64,000 nt of DNA from Copromyces sp. CBS 386.78 (lineage: Eukaryota > Ascomycota > Sordariomycetes > Sordariales > Sordariaceae): contig MU839123.1 of NCBI GenBank assembly GCA_030685235.1, positions 248,001-312,000 of the forward strand, written 5' to 3'. A model generated the notes under the pieces. It ran no database searches. It saw only the letters and a program-made list of their open reading frames with translations, and was not told the DNA's origin. Below are positions 33,446 to 41,693 of this stretch, piece by piece. Numbering within the stretch: position 1 is the stretch's first letter; every line of letters begins with the position of its first letter. A program made the translations under genes and the position numbers.

Positions 33446-35473
33446 ATGATAAACAAGTTACGAATATTCAAGACACCAGGTCGCTTCCGTCTCACAACAG
33501 GCTGTCAGCTGCTTCCTACTTCGACATTTTTGCTTTATTCGCCTCAGAACAAATTTTCCAACGCAACCAAAACCTTCTTATCCAGCCAACCTTCGACGAG
33601 GTGCATCCAGACGGCGAAAGGCAGTTTTGAGGCGGATAAATTGTGCTCTGAAATCGGTATACAAAATCTCGCTGGGAAGGAAACAGCCGCAGTCAACGAG
33701 ACATCGTCACGCTTCTCAGAACGGTCTCACCAGGCGCCTGGAAACCAGGGCAGAGTGTCGTCCGCTGGAAAGGGTCAAAGGGCGAATCTGAACTGGAACA
33801 AAAAGCAGGAGCAAAGGAAGTGGCAAAGGCAAACCCAGCAGCAGGGCAAACCACAACGACAGCAGCAACGGCCTCAAGACCAACTTCCGGCACAAGCACA
33901 ACAACAAACAGTGGACCAGATGAATCCCAATCACTTCGGCTACCAGTCGGGTTACCCGCCGATATACCAGGGGGGGTTTGTTGACCAACGACAGCAGCAG
34001 CAATCACAACAACATCAAGACCAACAGTGGTTTCCTCCGCAGCAAGAGCAATATGGGATGGGGTATGCACCGCCCCCAGGTGTCGGTTATGGCTTTGTCC
34101 CTCCTGCTCCTCTCAACACCTTCCCCCCAGGAATGACCTTGCCACATTGGCAACAACCCCCGCCGCCGTTCTATTCGGGAGCAGGAAGACGAGCTTTCAA
34201 TACCAACACCAACAACACCCCTCAACTTCCTCAAGCCGCCCCTGATTACTATCGCCCCAGGTCACCTATTGACAACTCACGAGGAGGACAATACAACAAC
34301 TACAACATTTCTCGCCCAGAACCAGACTATTATCGCCCCAGGAGTCCCGGACCCTACTCAGGAGGACGACGATACAACAACAATACTGGCCCAGACTCTT
34401 ATCGCCCCGGACCATACTCACAAGGAGGACAATACAGCAACTACAACAATTCTCGCCCAGTACCAGACTATCATCGCCCCAGGAGTCCTAGACCCAATCA
34501 CTCACGAGAGTACAGCACCGGAGGACAATACCGCAACATCAGCTACAGCCATCAGCAGCAGCAACGACCCCCCACCCGCACCCGCAACGCTTCCAAACCC
34601 CCCAAGCTCAACAAGAAGGCCAAAGCCCGCGAAGCAGCCGCCCGCGAAGCATTGTCCCAAGCCCAAGCCCAAGCCAGCATGATGCCCACATCCCTTTTCA
34701 ACCAGCGAGGCGACATCCCCCGCGAAGCAAGCGACCCCGTCGTCCCCCCCTCGCGCGCCTCAGGTGGCATCCCCAAACCCAGCCAAGACTACCTAAGTCG
34801 AGCTTCTTTCCCGCCTCGCACCGTCCTTGAGGGCGAGGCACCGCGTCCGATGCTGGTAGTAATCGACTTGAACGGCACTCTGTTACACCGGCCGAGCCGG
34901 AGGCGCCCCTCTAACTTCGTCGTGCGCCCCTTCGCCAATGACTTTCTGCGGTACTGCCTCGAACATTTCAGCGTGGTGATCTGGTCGTCAGCACGCCCCG
35001 TGAATGTGGATCTGATGTGCAAGCAGCTGTTGACTGCGGAGCAGTTGGATCAAGTGGTGGCGATTTGGGGGAGGGACAAGTTCGGGCTGACGCAGGAGGA
35101 CTATAACGCGCGGGTGCAGTGCTACAAGCGGTTGACGATGCTGTGGGGGGATGCGACGGTGCGGGCGGCGAACCCGAACGGAGAGGCGTGGGATCAGGGC
35201 AACACGGTGCTGATTGATGATAGTGCGGAGAAGGCGAGGAGCGAGCCGTATAACTGCATTACGCTGCCGGAGTTTGTGGGGAACTTGGGCGAGAAGCCCC
35301 AGGTGCTGCCGATGGTGCTTGAATATCTTGACACTCTAGCCCACCAGGAGGATATCAGCAGATATATCCGGGTGAAGCCGTTCGATGTCAACGTGGATAG
35401 CAAGGCTGTAACTGGAGACGAGGGTGTTGCTCTCGCTTCTCCTCCTGCGGCGCAAGCTGAAGGTTCAGGGTAG
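33446..35473 (+). CDS. NIF/FCP1-homology (HAD superfamily) protein with Gln/Tyr-rich N-terminal half
   Basis: Single-exon gene of 675 residues; the ATG at 33446 is the first in frame. Residues 1-60 are basic and hydroxylated with no acidic residues until about residue 65, compatible with mitochondrial import. Residues about 100-400 are Gln- and then Pro/Tyr/Asn/Arg-rich, including a tandem block with PDYYRPRSP units. An Ala/Lys-rich helix follows. The C-terminal 200 residues are a NIF domain as found in FCP1/SCP phosphatases and Tim50: LVVIDLNGTLLHRP, then FVVRPFANDFLRYC, VIWSSARP and NTVLIDDSAEKA. The catalytic DxDx(T/V) motif reads D474-L-N476-G-T478, so the second Asp is Asn. Classical phosphatase activity is therefore doubtful. 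No Tim50 membrane segment is evident. Confidence 0.8.
   Translation: MINKLRIFKTPGRFRLTTGCQLLPTSTFLLYSPQNKFSNATKTFLSSQPSTRCIQTAKGSFEADKLCSEIGIQNLAGKETAAVNETSSRFSERSHQAPGNQGRVSSAGKGQRANLNWNKKQEQRKWQRQTQQQGKPQRQQQRPQDQLPAQAQQQTVDQMNPNHFGYQSGYPPIYQGGFVDQRQQQQSQQHQDQQWFPPQQEQYGMGYAPPPGVGYGFVPPAPLNTFPPGMTLPHWQQPPPPFYSGAGRRAFNTNTNNTPQLPQAAPDYYRPRSPIDNSRGGQYNNYNISRPEPDYYRPRSPGPYSGGRRYNNNTGPDSYRPGPYSQGGQYSNYNNSRPVPDYHRPRSPRPNHSREYSTGGQYRNISYSHQQQQRPPTRTRNASKPPKLNKKAKAREAAAREALSQAQAQASMMPTSLFNQRGDIPREASDPVVPPSRASGGIPKPSQDYLSRASFPPRTVLEGEAPRPMLVVIDLNGTLLHRPSRRRPSNFVVRPFANDFLRYCLEHFSVVIWSSARPVNVDLMCKQLLTAEQLDQVVAIWGRDKFGLTQEDYNARVQCYKRLTMLWGDATVRAANPNGEAWDQGNTVLIDDSAEKARSEPYNCITLPEFVGNLGEKPQVLPMVLEYLDTLAHQEDISRYIRVKPFDVNVDSKAVTGDEGVALASPPAAQAEGSG
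34241..34536 (+). repeat. In-frame degenerate tandem repeats with PDYYRPRSP units
   Basis: Four imperfect copies of a 23-27 residue unit, each beginning PD(Y/S)(Y/H)RP and containing GGQY and NN(Y/N), are encoded in the NIF-domain gene. The repetition is visible in both DNA and protein. Confidence 0.75.
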
Positions 35474-35883
35474 AAAATCGGGAAAAATGAGATCGGAGTT
35501 GTCGGTTGGACATGATGATACCCGATGGACTCGTTAGAGCGGAATAGCGGATACAACTTTGACATGTGGATAGTTTTTAAGAAACATACATGGTTTACCT
35601 CACTTGGTTTTGCATTTGCATGAAGGGGATAATTGCAATTGGCCATGAAAACAACTTTTATCGGAGATTGCAACTAGGTACTAGCATCTACTGTAGACTC
35701 ATTCATCGGCGACGACTATCCATCAGCGAGCGATACACATGAGCTCATGAGGAAAGGGGCAAAAATGGCTTGTCCATAAAAACCCATCAATATTTGTTCA
35801 TCAAGTCATCATAAAATGCCGTAGTCTAGTAAACTCCCGTTGGTATAACCTCCTTCCTTAAATTAATTTGTTCGTGGTATCGT
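35474..35883. other. Convergent spacer NIF-domain gene / eEF1B-gamma
   Basis: 410 bp between two converging 3' ends, somewhat AT-rich, with no gene. Confidence 0.55.
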
Positions 35884-37533
35884 TTATTTGAAGACCTTGC
35901 CGGAAGCGTGGGGGTACTCCTTGCCGTTGACAAGGGCGGGCTTGTCCCAGGACCACTCAGCCTCAACGAAAGCGCGATCCTCAGGGTTCTGGGGGTCGAG
36001 CTTGGTGAACTCGTAGCTCTCAAAATCGGGAGCGACGTCGAAGACAGGCTTCCAGTCATCGCCACGGATGACGAAGGCACCCTGGATGACAGAGTCATTG
36101 TTGGCGCCGTAGACGGAGGCGCAGCCGAAGAGGTACTTGCGAGAAGCCTCAAGACGGTTGTTGAAGCCACCGATGAGGTTGTTGGACATGAAGGTCATGG
36201 TGAGCTCATCGTTGTACTTGTAGTTCACCTTCCAGATGGAGTACTCAGTGAAGGGAACGTTCTCCCAGAACCACTTGAGGGCCTCGGGGGTGTCAACGTT
36301 GGAGTACTGACGCTTCCACTCATCGAGAGGGAAAGAAGCGCGGGGAAGCGCCTCAAGGGGGTGCTTGGGCTTGGGGGCCTCCTCCTCAGCGGCAGCGGCG
36401 GGAGCAGCGGCGGGCTTGGGGGCGGCAGCGGGCTTGGGAGCCTCAGCCTTCTTGGGGGCGACGTTGGTCAACTTGGGGGTGTCAAGGAGAGCGAAGGGAG
36501 CGGCAACGGCGGAGTAGATAGGCTGGTTGTAGACAGTCTCGTACCAACGGGTGACGTTGGGGTACTCGGCGCGCCAGGCCTTGTCGAAGAAGAACTCGAA
36601 GCCGCGGGCAATGATGCCAGTGCAGAAGAGATCGGCAAGGGTGATGCGCTCGCCAACAAGGAAGGTGTTGTTCTTGAGGTGGGCCTCAGCAACGGAGACG
36701 GCCTTGAGGGTAGCCGCCTCAGCCTCCTCAACAGCCTTCTTGTTGTAGGTGCCCCTGCCAAGGAGAGGGAGGTACCAGGCACCGAGGCGGGGGAGGACCT
36801 CGGAGTTGAAGAAAGAGAGCCACTTCAGGATGGAGGCATAGCTGGGAAACGAGTTAGCAACTTGTTTTGAAGGACAAGGCGGATGAGAATCAACCTACTC
36901 CTGCTTGGTCTTGCCGAGGAGAGTGGTCTTCTCGTTCTGGGAAGCAACTGTTGTCGGTTAGCCATGACTGTCCAGCAAGATGTGGCAATTGAAAGAGGAC
37001 AAAGAGTGAGCTCGACAATCAGAAGTTAGAACCAAGTCAACACCGTATTTCAGATAGGGATAACTGTTTGAAAAAATGTCTCGGTCATCAGGTCGAAAGG
37101 GGGAAGAGGTTGTGCGCTAGCACATCACCAGAGGATATCTGGCGCAATGTGTGTGCGTGTTTTAAAGTGCGGGGCAGGCAGGGCAGTCTTGCTTGACGCC
37201 CAACATGTTCTATCAACGTACCATAGATGGCGATGGCCATGCACTCGAAAAGAGTGTAGCCGTCGGCACCGACGAAGGTAGGGACCTTGCCGAGAGGGTT
37301 GAGCTGCTTGTACTCCTCGGTGAGAGCATTGAGGTCGACCTTGACGATCTCAATGTCGAGGTTGTTGGCCTTCGCGACGGCCAAGATGGCCGTGGAGCGG
37401 GGGTTCGCCTGTTGAGCAGAATCTGTTAGAATGTCGGCGCTCGTCCGCAGGCGCCCGCCGTGTCAAGACGAGCGCCGCAATCTATTAGTTCTGCTCATCT
37501 TACCTCGTAGGTGTAAAGCTTTCCGAAAGCCAT
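35884..37533 (-). CDS. Translation elongation factor 1B gamma subunit (eEF1B-gamma)
   Basis: Structural subunit of the eEF1B complex that reloads eEF1A with GTP. Exons are 37533-37504, 37408-37222, 36947-36899 and 36841-35884. Introns are 37409-37503 (95 bp), 36948-37221 (274 bp) and 36842-36898 (57 bp). The product is 407 residues, normal for the family. Residues 1-80 are a GST N-terminal fold (MAFGKLYTYEANPRSTAIL; PLGKVPTFVGADGYTLFE) and about 90-200 the GST C-terminal fold. A Lys/Ala/Pro linker follows. The EF1G C-terminal domain begins near PRASFPLDEWKRQYSN and has GGFNNRLEASRKYLFGCASVYG and the ending YPHASGKVFK. The second intron carries a box C/D snoRNA and the first a strong hairpin. 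It is head-to-head with the mitochondrial S9 gene. Confidence 0.97.
37012..37096 (-). ncRNA. snR38-like: Box C/D snoRNA, snR38-like, in eEF1B-gamma intron 2
   Basis: Read on the minus strand, in host orientation. The 5' stem is TCGAC (37096-37092) and box C TGATGA (37090-37085, preceded by C instead of the usual purine). Box D' CTGA is at 37053-37050, box C' TGTTGA at 37042-37037, box D CTGA at 37022-37019 and the 3' stem GTCGA at 37016-37012. The stem arms are perfectly complementary. The guide next to D' (37066-37056) is complementary to AGGGATAACTG, the universally conserved 25S/28S segment at the peptidyl transferase centre. The base five nucleotides from D' is the middle G of GGG, equivalent to yeast Gm2815. 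That is the target of yeast snR38, which lies in the TEF4 (eEF1B-gamma) intron. Box D is about 71 nt from the 3' splice site. The guide upstream of D has no target I recognise. Confidence 0.88.
37435..37477 (-). other. Intronic stem-loop in eEF1B-gamma intron 1
   Basis: The arms 37435-37445 and 37467-37477 are perfect 11-bp inverted repeats (CGGCGCTCGTC with GACGAGCGCCG) around a 21-nt loop. They lie in the 95-bp intron 1, between the 5' splice site and the CTAAC branch point. A hairpin there would shorten the distance from splice site to branch point and could affect splicing; that role is inferred. Confidence 0.7.
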
Positions 37534-38334
37534 CTTTGATAATTGATCAATGATGAGGGAAAGATGGGTTTGGGGGAAGAGGAGGGGTGACGGGAAAGCA
37601 AATAAAAGGGAGCTGTGCGATGGGAGGAAGAGACAGAGGAAATTTTATCTGTGGTGGGGGCATGCGGCCAGTGGCGGGGAAATTCGCTGCTCAGCCTGCA
37701 GTGCAGCTGCGTTGCTTCCCCTCACGTCAGATAGCATAGCAGCGCTGGAACTCGACAGAATGCATGAGAGCTCACTAGCTGCCCGCCGGCCCGTTGGCGG
37801 CTGTGGAAGGCTGAGATGGCAGTCTGCTTTCGGCCAGCGATTCACCAATACCGCTGTCTGCCCCTGTGCTGGGCTTTCAGTTCCGGCTTTTGTTGGCTGC
37901 CAGACTTGCCGGGAAAGAAGGGTGCCGCTTGATTGCCGGGCATGTTTTCTTATCTGCCTGCCGGGCGGAACCGACGGGAAGGTCCCCCACCCGCATAGAT
38001 AGCGGTCGCGTGGAGGGGAAGGTAAAGCCAGGTGAGGTGAGTGCTGAAGTGGCAAGGATGGGTGGTCCGAGCTCCCATTTCCCGGTTGCCGGTGTGGAAA
38101 AATCCTCTTGCGAATTGTTCCGCCGCACGGGACGGCCCACGACGCGCGCAGACGGGACCCCGAGTCCGGACCTGATTGACCAACTGCCCGCACTGGACCT
38201 GCCCTCGTCTCCGACAGCCCAACCGGAGATACCCATCGGCGAGCCGACCGCACCTCGACCCCCCGATCCCACTCCTCTCCCGATCCAGTAGCCCCCGGGG
38301 CCCGATAATGTCCGAGAGGTGAACAGCCGCTTAA
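37534..38334. promoter_or_regulatory. Divergent promoter eEF1B-gamma / mitochondrial S9
   Basis: An 801-bp GC-rich interval between the start codons of a cytosolic and a mitochondrial translation gene. Long open frames cross it on both strands, but they only reflect base composition. No regulatory motif is assigned with confidence. Confidence 0.45.
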
Positions 38335-39430
38335 ATGATGGCATCTCTTAGACATAGCATTACCAACGCTCTTCGGAGCTCCCGCCAGGCCTGCTCCAAG
38401 TCGGCGCAATGGCAGCAGTCGCTTGACCAGCAGTTCGGCGCTTTGCGCATCAGCTCGAGGTCCCTGTCCACCTTCGCCAACGAATCCAACCCGAACGTAG
38501 ATGGCCAATTCATCGCCGCCCCTGCGCTCAGCATAGACCACTTCAAACTCCATCCCCATGCCCGTGCCGTCCCCATTTCGCCCTCGTACTTCACCCGGAC
38601 GCCCCGGTTCTACGACAACTACCTCTCCCTAGAAAGGCTCATGGAGGAGTACGAGGACCTTCCTGTCATCCCCGCGACCGCCGTCGAGCGCGTGGCCTGG
38701 AAGACGCTCGACGACATCAGGCAAGAGCTCGGCGAGCAGGTCAAGGCGTCCGAGTTCGCAAGGTGTCTGACTCTCATCAAGCGGCTCAACTCGATCCACC
38801 CCGACCTCAAGCCACAAGAGATCAAGGATGTGCTCGACAGCTTCAAGCGCAACGTGCAACCCTACACAAACGTCGCCAAGCCGATCCCGATCGACCAGTA
38901 TGGCCGCGCCTGCGGCGTCGGCAGGAGAAAGGCCTCGAGTGCCCGGGCGTTCGTGGTGGAGGGTACCGGCGAAGTTCTGGTCAACGGCAAGACCCTGGCC
39001 GATTACTTTGGGCGGGTTCACGATCGCGAGAGCGCCGTCTGGGCTCTGCGCGCGACAAATCGCATCGACAAGTACAACGTCTGGATCAAGGTGGAGGGTG
39101 GTGGTACCACGGGTCAGGCGGAGGCCATTACGCTGGCTATCGCCAAGGCCTTGTTGGCTCATGAGCCTGCTCTGAAGCCGGCATTAAGAAGGGGTAAGCT
39201 TCGCACCACTATCTCACGCACATCTTGGCTTTCTGTTATGATTATGCCTCGCCATACGGGCTTTTTTGTTTGCGGTATGGCGGTAGGTAGGGATGTGTGC
39301 ACCTTTGCTAACAAGTTCCCTCTTTCCTCTTGCTATAGCCGGATGTGTCACACGCGACCCGAGGAAGGTCGAAAGAAAGAAGCACGGCCATCTCAAGGCC
39401 AGAAAGATGCCTACCTGGGTCAAGAGATAG
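38335..39430 (+). CDS. mrps9: Mitochondrial small-subunit ribosomal protein uS9m (MRPS9)
   Basis: Protein of the mitochondrial 37S ribosomal subunit. Exon 1 is 38335-39193, intron 39194-39338 (GTAAGC..GCTAAC..TAG, 145 bp) and exon 2 39339-39430, giving 316 residues. It begins with two ATG codons in tandem (38335, 38338). The first about 45 residues are Arg/Ser-rich, as in mitochondrial presequences. The S9 domain occupies the C-terminal 130 residues: [27 protein letters not shown], then [19 protein letters not shown]. After splicing it ends [28 protein letters not shown], the basic tail that reaches the P-site in S9 proteins. Without splicing the frame runs into an unrelated tail. The 145-bp intron contains a hairpin. 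Confidence 0.95.
39250..39282 (+). other. Intronic inverted repeat in the uS9m gene
   Basis: CGCCATAC (39250-39257) and GTATGGCG (39275-39282) are perfect 8-bp inverted arms around a 17-nt T-rich loop, inside the 145-bp intron and upstream of its branch point. Confidence 0.55.
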
Positions 39431-41377
39431 TCGCCCTATTCCTGCTGCTACGTTTTGTGGTATCATTGGATGGGTGTTGTTTGTTGGAGGCATTATGGAC
39501 CATGCTGCCTCAACTTTCGGTTTTTGCATGAACGACCGGTCAAATGGAGCGATGCTTTTTCCCCCGCCAGCGCAGCGTCAAAGCTCCTATTCTTTCTGGG
39601 AAGCATTTTCTCTCATGTTGCGTACTCTATATGTGGATATGCGTGTGAGTGTCCGTCGTCGTCTTGCTTGTGGTCTCGCTTGGGCCTACCAAGTTCAGCA
39701 CAGGTCGGTTCCAGGCAAGAAGAACGTGTGTACTTGTACTTGGATGAGGGTCGACAAACCGTGTCTGGGGGCCCCGACACGACTTTGTTGTGCGATGTAT
39801 AATACAGTCTATGTGTGTGCCGGGGTGGTGGAAGGGTTACTTTTGCTATGGGAAAAGGTATGCAAACCGATTCGACGCCCGGCCTCTTCAACCGGCTTCA
39901 CTGCAACTTTGACATGGGTTTTCTTGTTTTGTGATGGGTTGACTGATTCGTACGACGAACAAGGCATGAACCATCCGGGGGTTACATTCAATGTGTTTAC
40001 GAGAGCATGGTCACTCCCATCTCACAAATTAGGCGGGAACGACGACACGATTGCAGGGCACCATGTTGGTTAACCGGGCTGTCAGAACCACTTTTTCTGA
40101 ACTCCAGATTTCCGTTCCCGTGGGCGGCAGAGTGCAATCCGTGGGAAGCGTCCTCGGTCGAGGGCCCTGGGGAAGTGTAAGGATCCTATGAGATGGTGTA
40201 TGATAGCCATGGCATGCAGTCTTGTTGTCCCAATTCTCACAAATCTCGTCGTCTAGTCAAGAGTGTCCAGACCGGTGGTCATGTCCGTCTCCAGAAATAA
40301 GTGACGTAGTATTAGGTGGTTGAGGGTATGCTCCCTTTAACCCGTAGTATCATGGCAAAATTACCCAAGCAGTGCATGTGATTGATGTTGGACGAACGCA
40401 TTGGTAAGACTTCTGGCAGCTTATGAGTCTTTGGGAAGTGCCGTCTGTCTTTCCACTTTCGGACTTGTTCGTCCAATGTCCCAAAGACTACGGTCCTGTT
40501 TCATCTGGAGATTGTGTCTCTGGGCGCTACTCGATGGTGTTGATACATAATGTTCCTTATTAAGGGGCAGCGCAATACTCCTGCAATGCCCTGGGACGGG
40601 AGAGGTTGAGGATGAGGTCGTCGTCAACGACCGGTCCGCACAGACCCCTTGGCTGTAGTAGTTATTGGGCGATTTTCCAGAGACGAACAGGCTTCTAGAA
40701 GATGTTTCAAAGTTGGATGTGACATTCGATGACTTCGGTTTTATCCGATGGCCTTTCCATGTGAAAGAGTTTTGATTCTTGGGTAACTGCCCGTCTTTGA
40801 GCATGCAACCGAAGAGTCGCTCTTTCTCTTTATCAATGCTCGGGATCACACCCGCTTTAGCGTGTTTGATGGAAAGGTGTAAAGAGGGAAGGAACAACGC
40901 ATGAGCTGGCCTGTGTCATTCAATTTATGCGAGTGTGATTGCTTGATTTGCTGCGAAAATGAATAATCATGACCATGATCCAAGGAGAGGAGTAAGTAGT
41001 TCTGGATGGCGTAACAACAATGAATTTAGATGGAGTATGTGTCGGACAGCTACTAGTGCCAACGGTATGAGCCATCATCTTGTGGGTGGAAACGTGGTAG
41101 CTGGATTGCGACAGGTCATACCTCTAACCAGGCGAACTATAGTATAACAGCTGATGTATCAGATGGAGAGGAAAACATCATAACTGCCAATGAATTGACT
41201 CATAAAGTGGAAAACATGGGATTTGGTGATGTCTTCTCGTGGAGGTCATTGGCGCAACAAATACGAGCACTATCGGGATTTCCCAACGGCCACGGAGTTT
41301 AGAGGAGTATATCGGTTTCAGCTGGTCATGGTTCGGAATTCGGTCGCTCTGTTCAAGGATCGGCAATGGCGTTCGTA
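39431..41377. other. Gene-poor region, left part
   Basis: Downstream of the uS9m gene. The 3' UTR of that gene must lie here. Open frames are present, but all lack recognisable domains, convincing starts or compositional support. The longest minus-strand frame (40421-40897) opens with TTG. Confidence 0.5.
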
Positions 41378-41693
41378 CAATCTGGCCCTGGTATGTTTGT
41401 TAGTTTGGTACAAAAAACGCCCAGTTCCACCTTTCGAACTAGAGAGTAAAAAAATATTCGGGCTTCGAGCGGATGGGTGCTATAGGAGACTGCCTTCTTA
41501 TATCTTCCTATCCTGAAGGGCCTTGAGAAGAGACGGAAAGAGGCATGAGAGGCTTCTGTGGCGTTTTTTACCCTGGTCACAATGTTAGTGCCTTCAAACG
41601 AAAGCCAGAAAGAAGGCCAATGAGAGCTCAATTTCTCCCCTGTTCGACCCATGTTCGAAGAACCAAACTAACAAACAAACCAGTCTTATATTG
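41378..41693. mobile_element. 316-bp TA-flanked MITE with roughly 35-bp terminal inverted repeats (copy 1)
   Basis: The left end (41375-41411) and right end (41659-41695) are inverted copies with about seven mismatches in 37 bp. They share the core GTTTGTTAGTTTGGT. Each end is bordered by a TA dinucleotide (41376-41377 and 41694-41695), as expected for a Tc1/mariner-type TA target duplication. The interior has no coding capacity. The same termini occur at 54206-54480. Confidence 0.7.

Noticed and set aside
37645..38559. 304-codon minus-strand open frame across the eEF1B-gamma / uS9m promoter
   Set aside because: It overlaps the start of the well-supported uS9m gene antisense, has no recognisable domain, and reflects GC-rich composition.
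39345..40073. 242-codon plus-strand frame overlapping the last exon of uS9m
   Set aside because: It is in a different frame from the conserved S9 C-terminus and has no domain; the region is the 3' UTR of uS9m.
40421..40897. 158-codon minus-strand frame
   Set aside because: Begins with TTG, is Ser/Lys-rich without a domain, and lies downstream of uS9m in non-coding DNA. A small orphan gene cannot be fully excluded.
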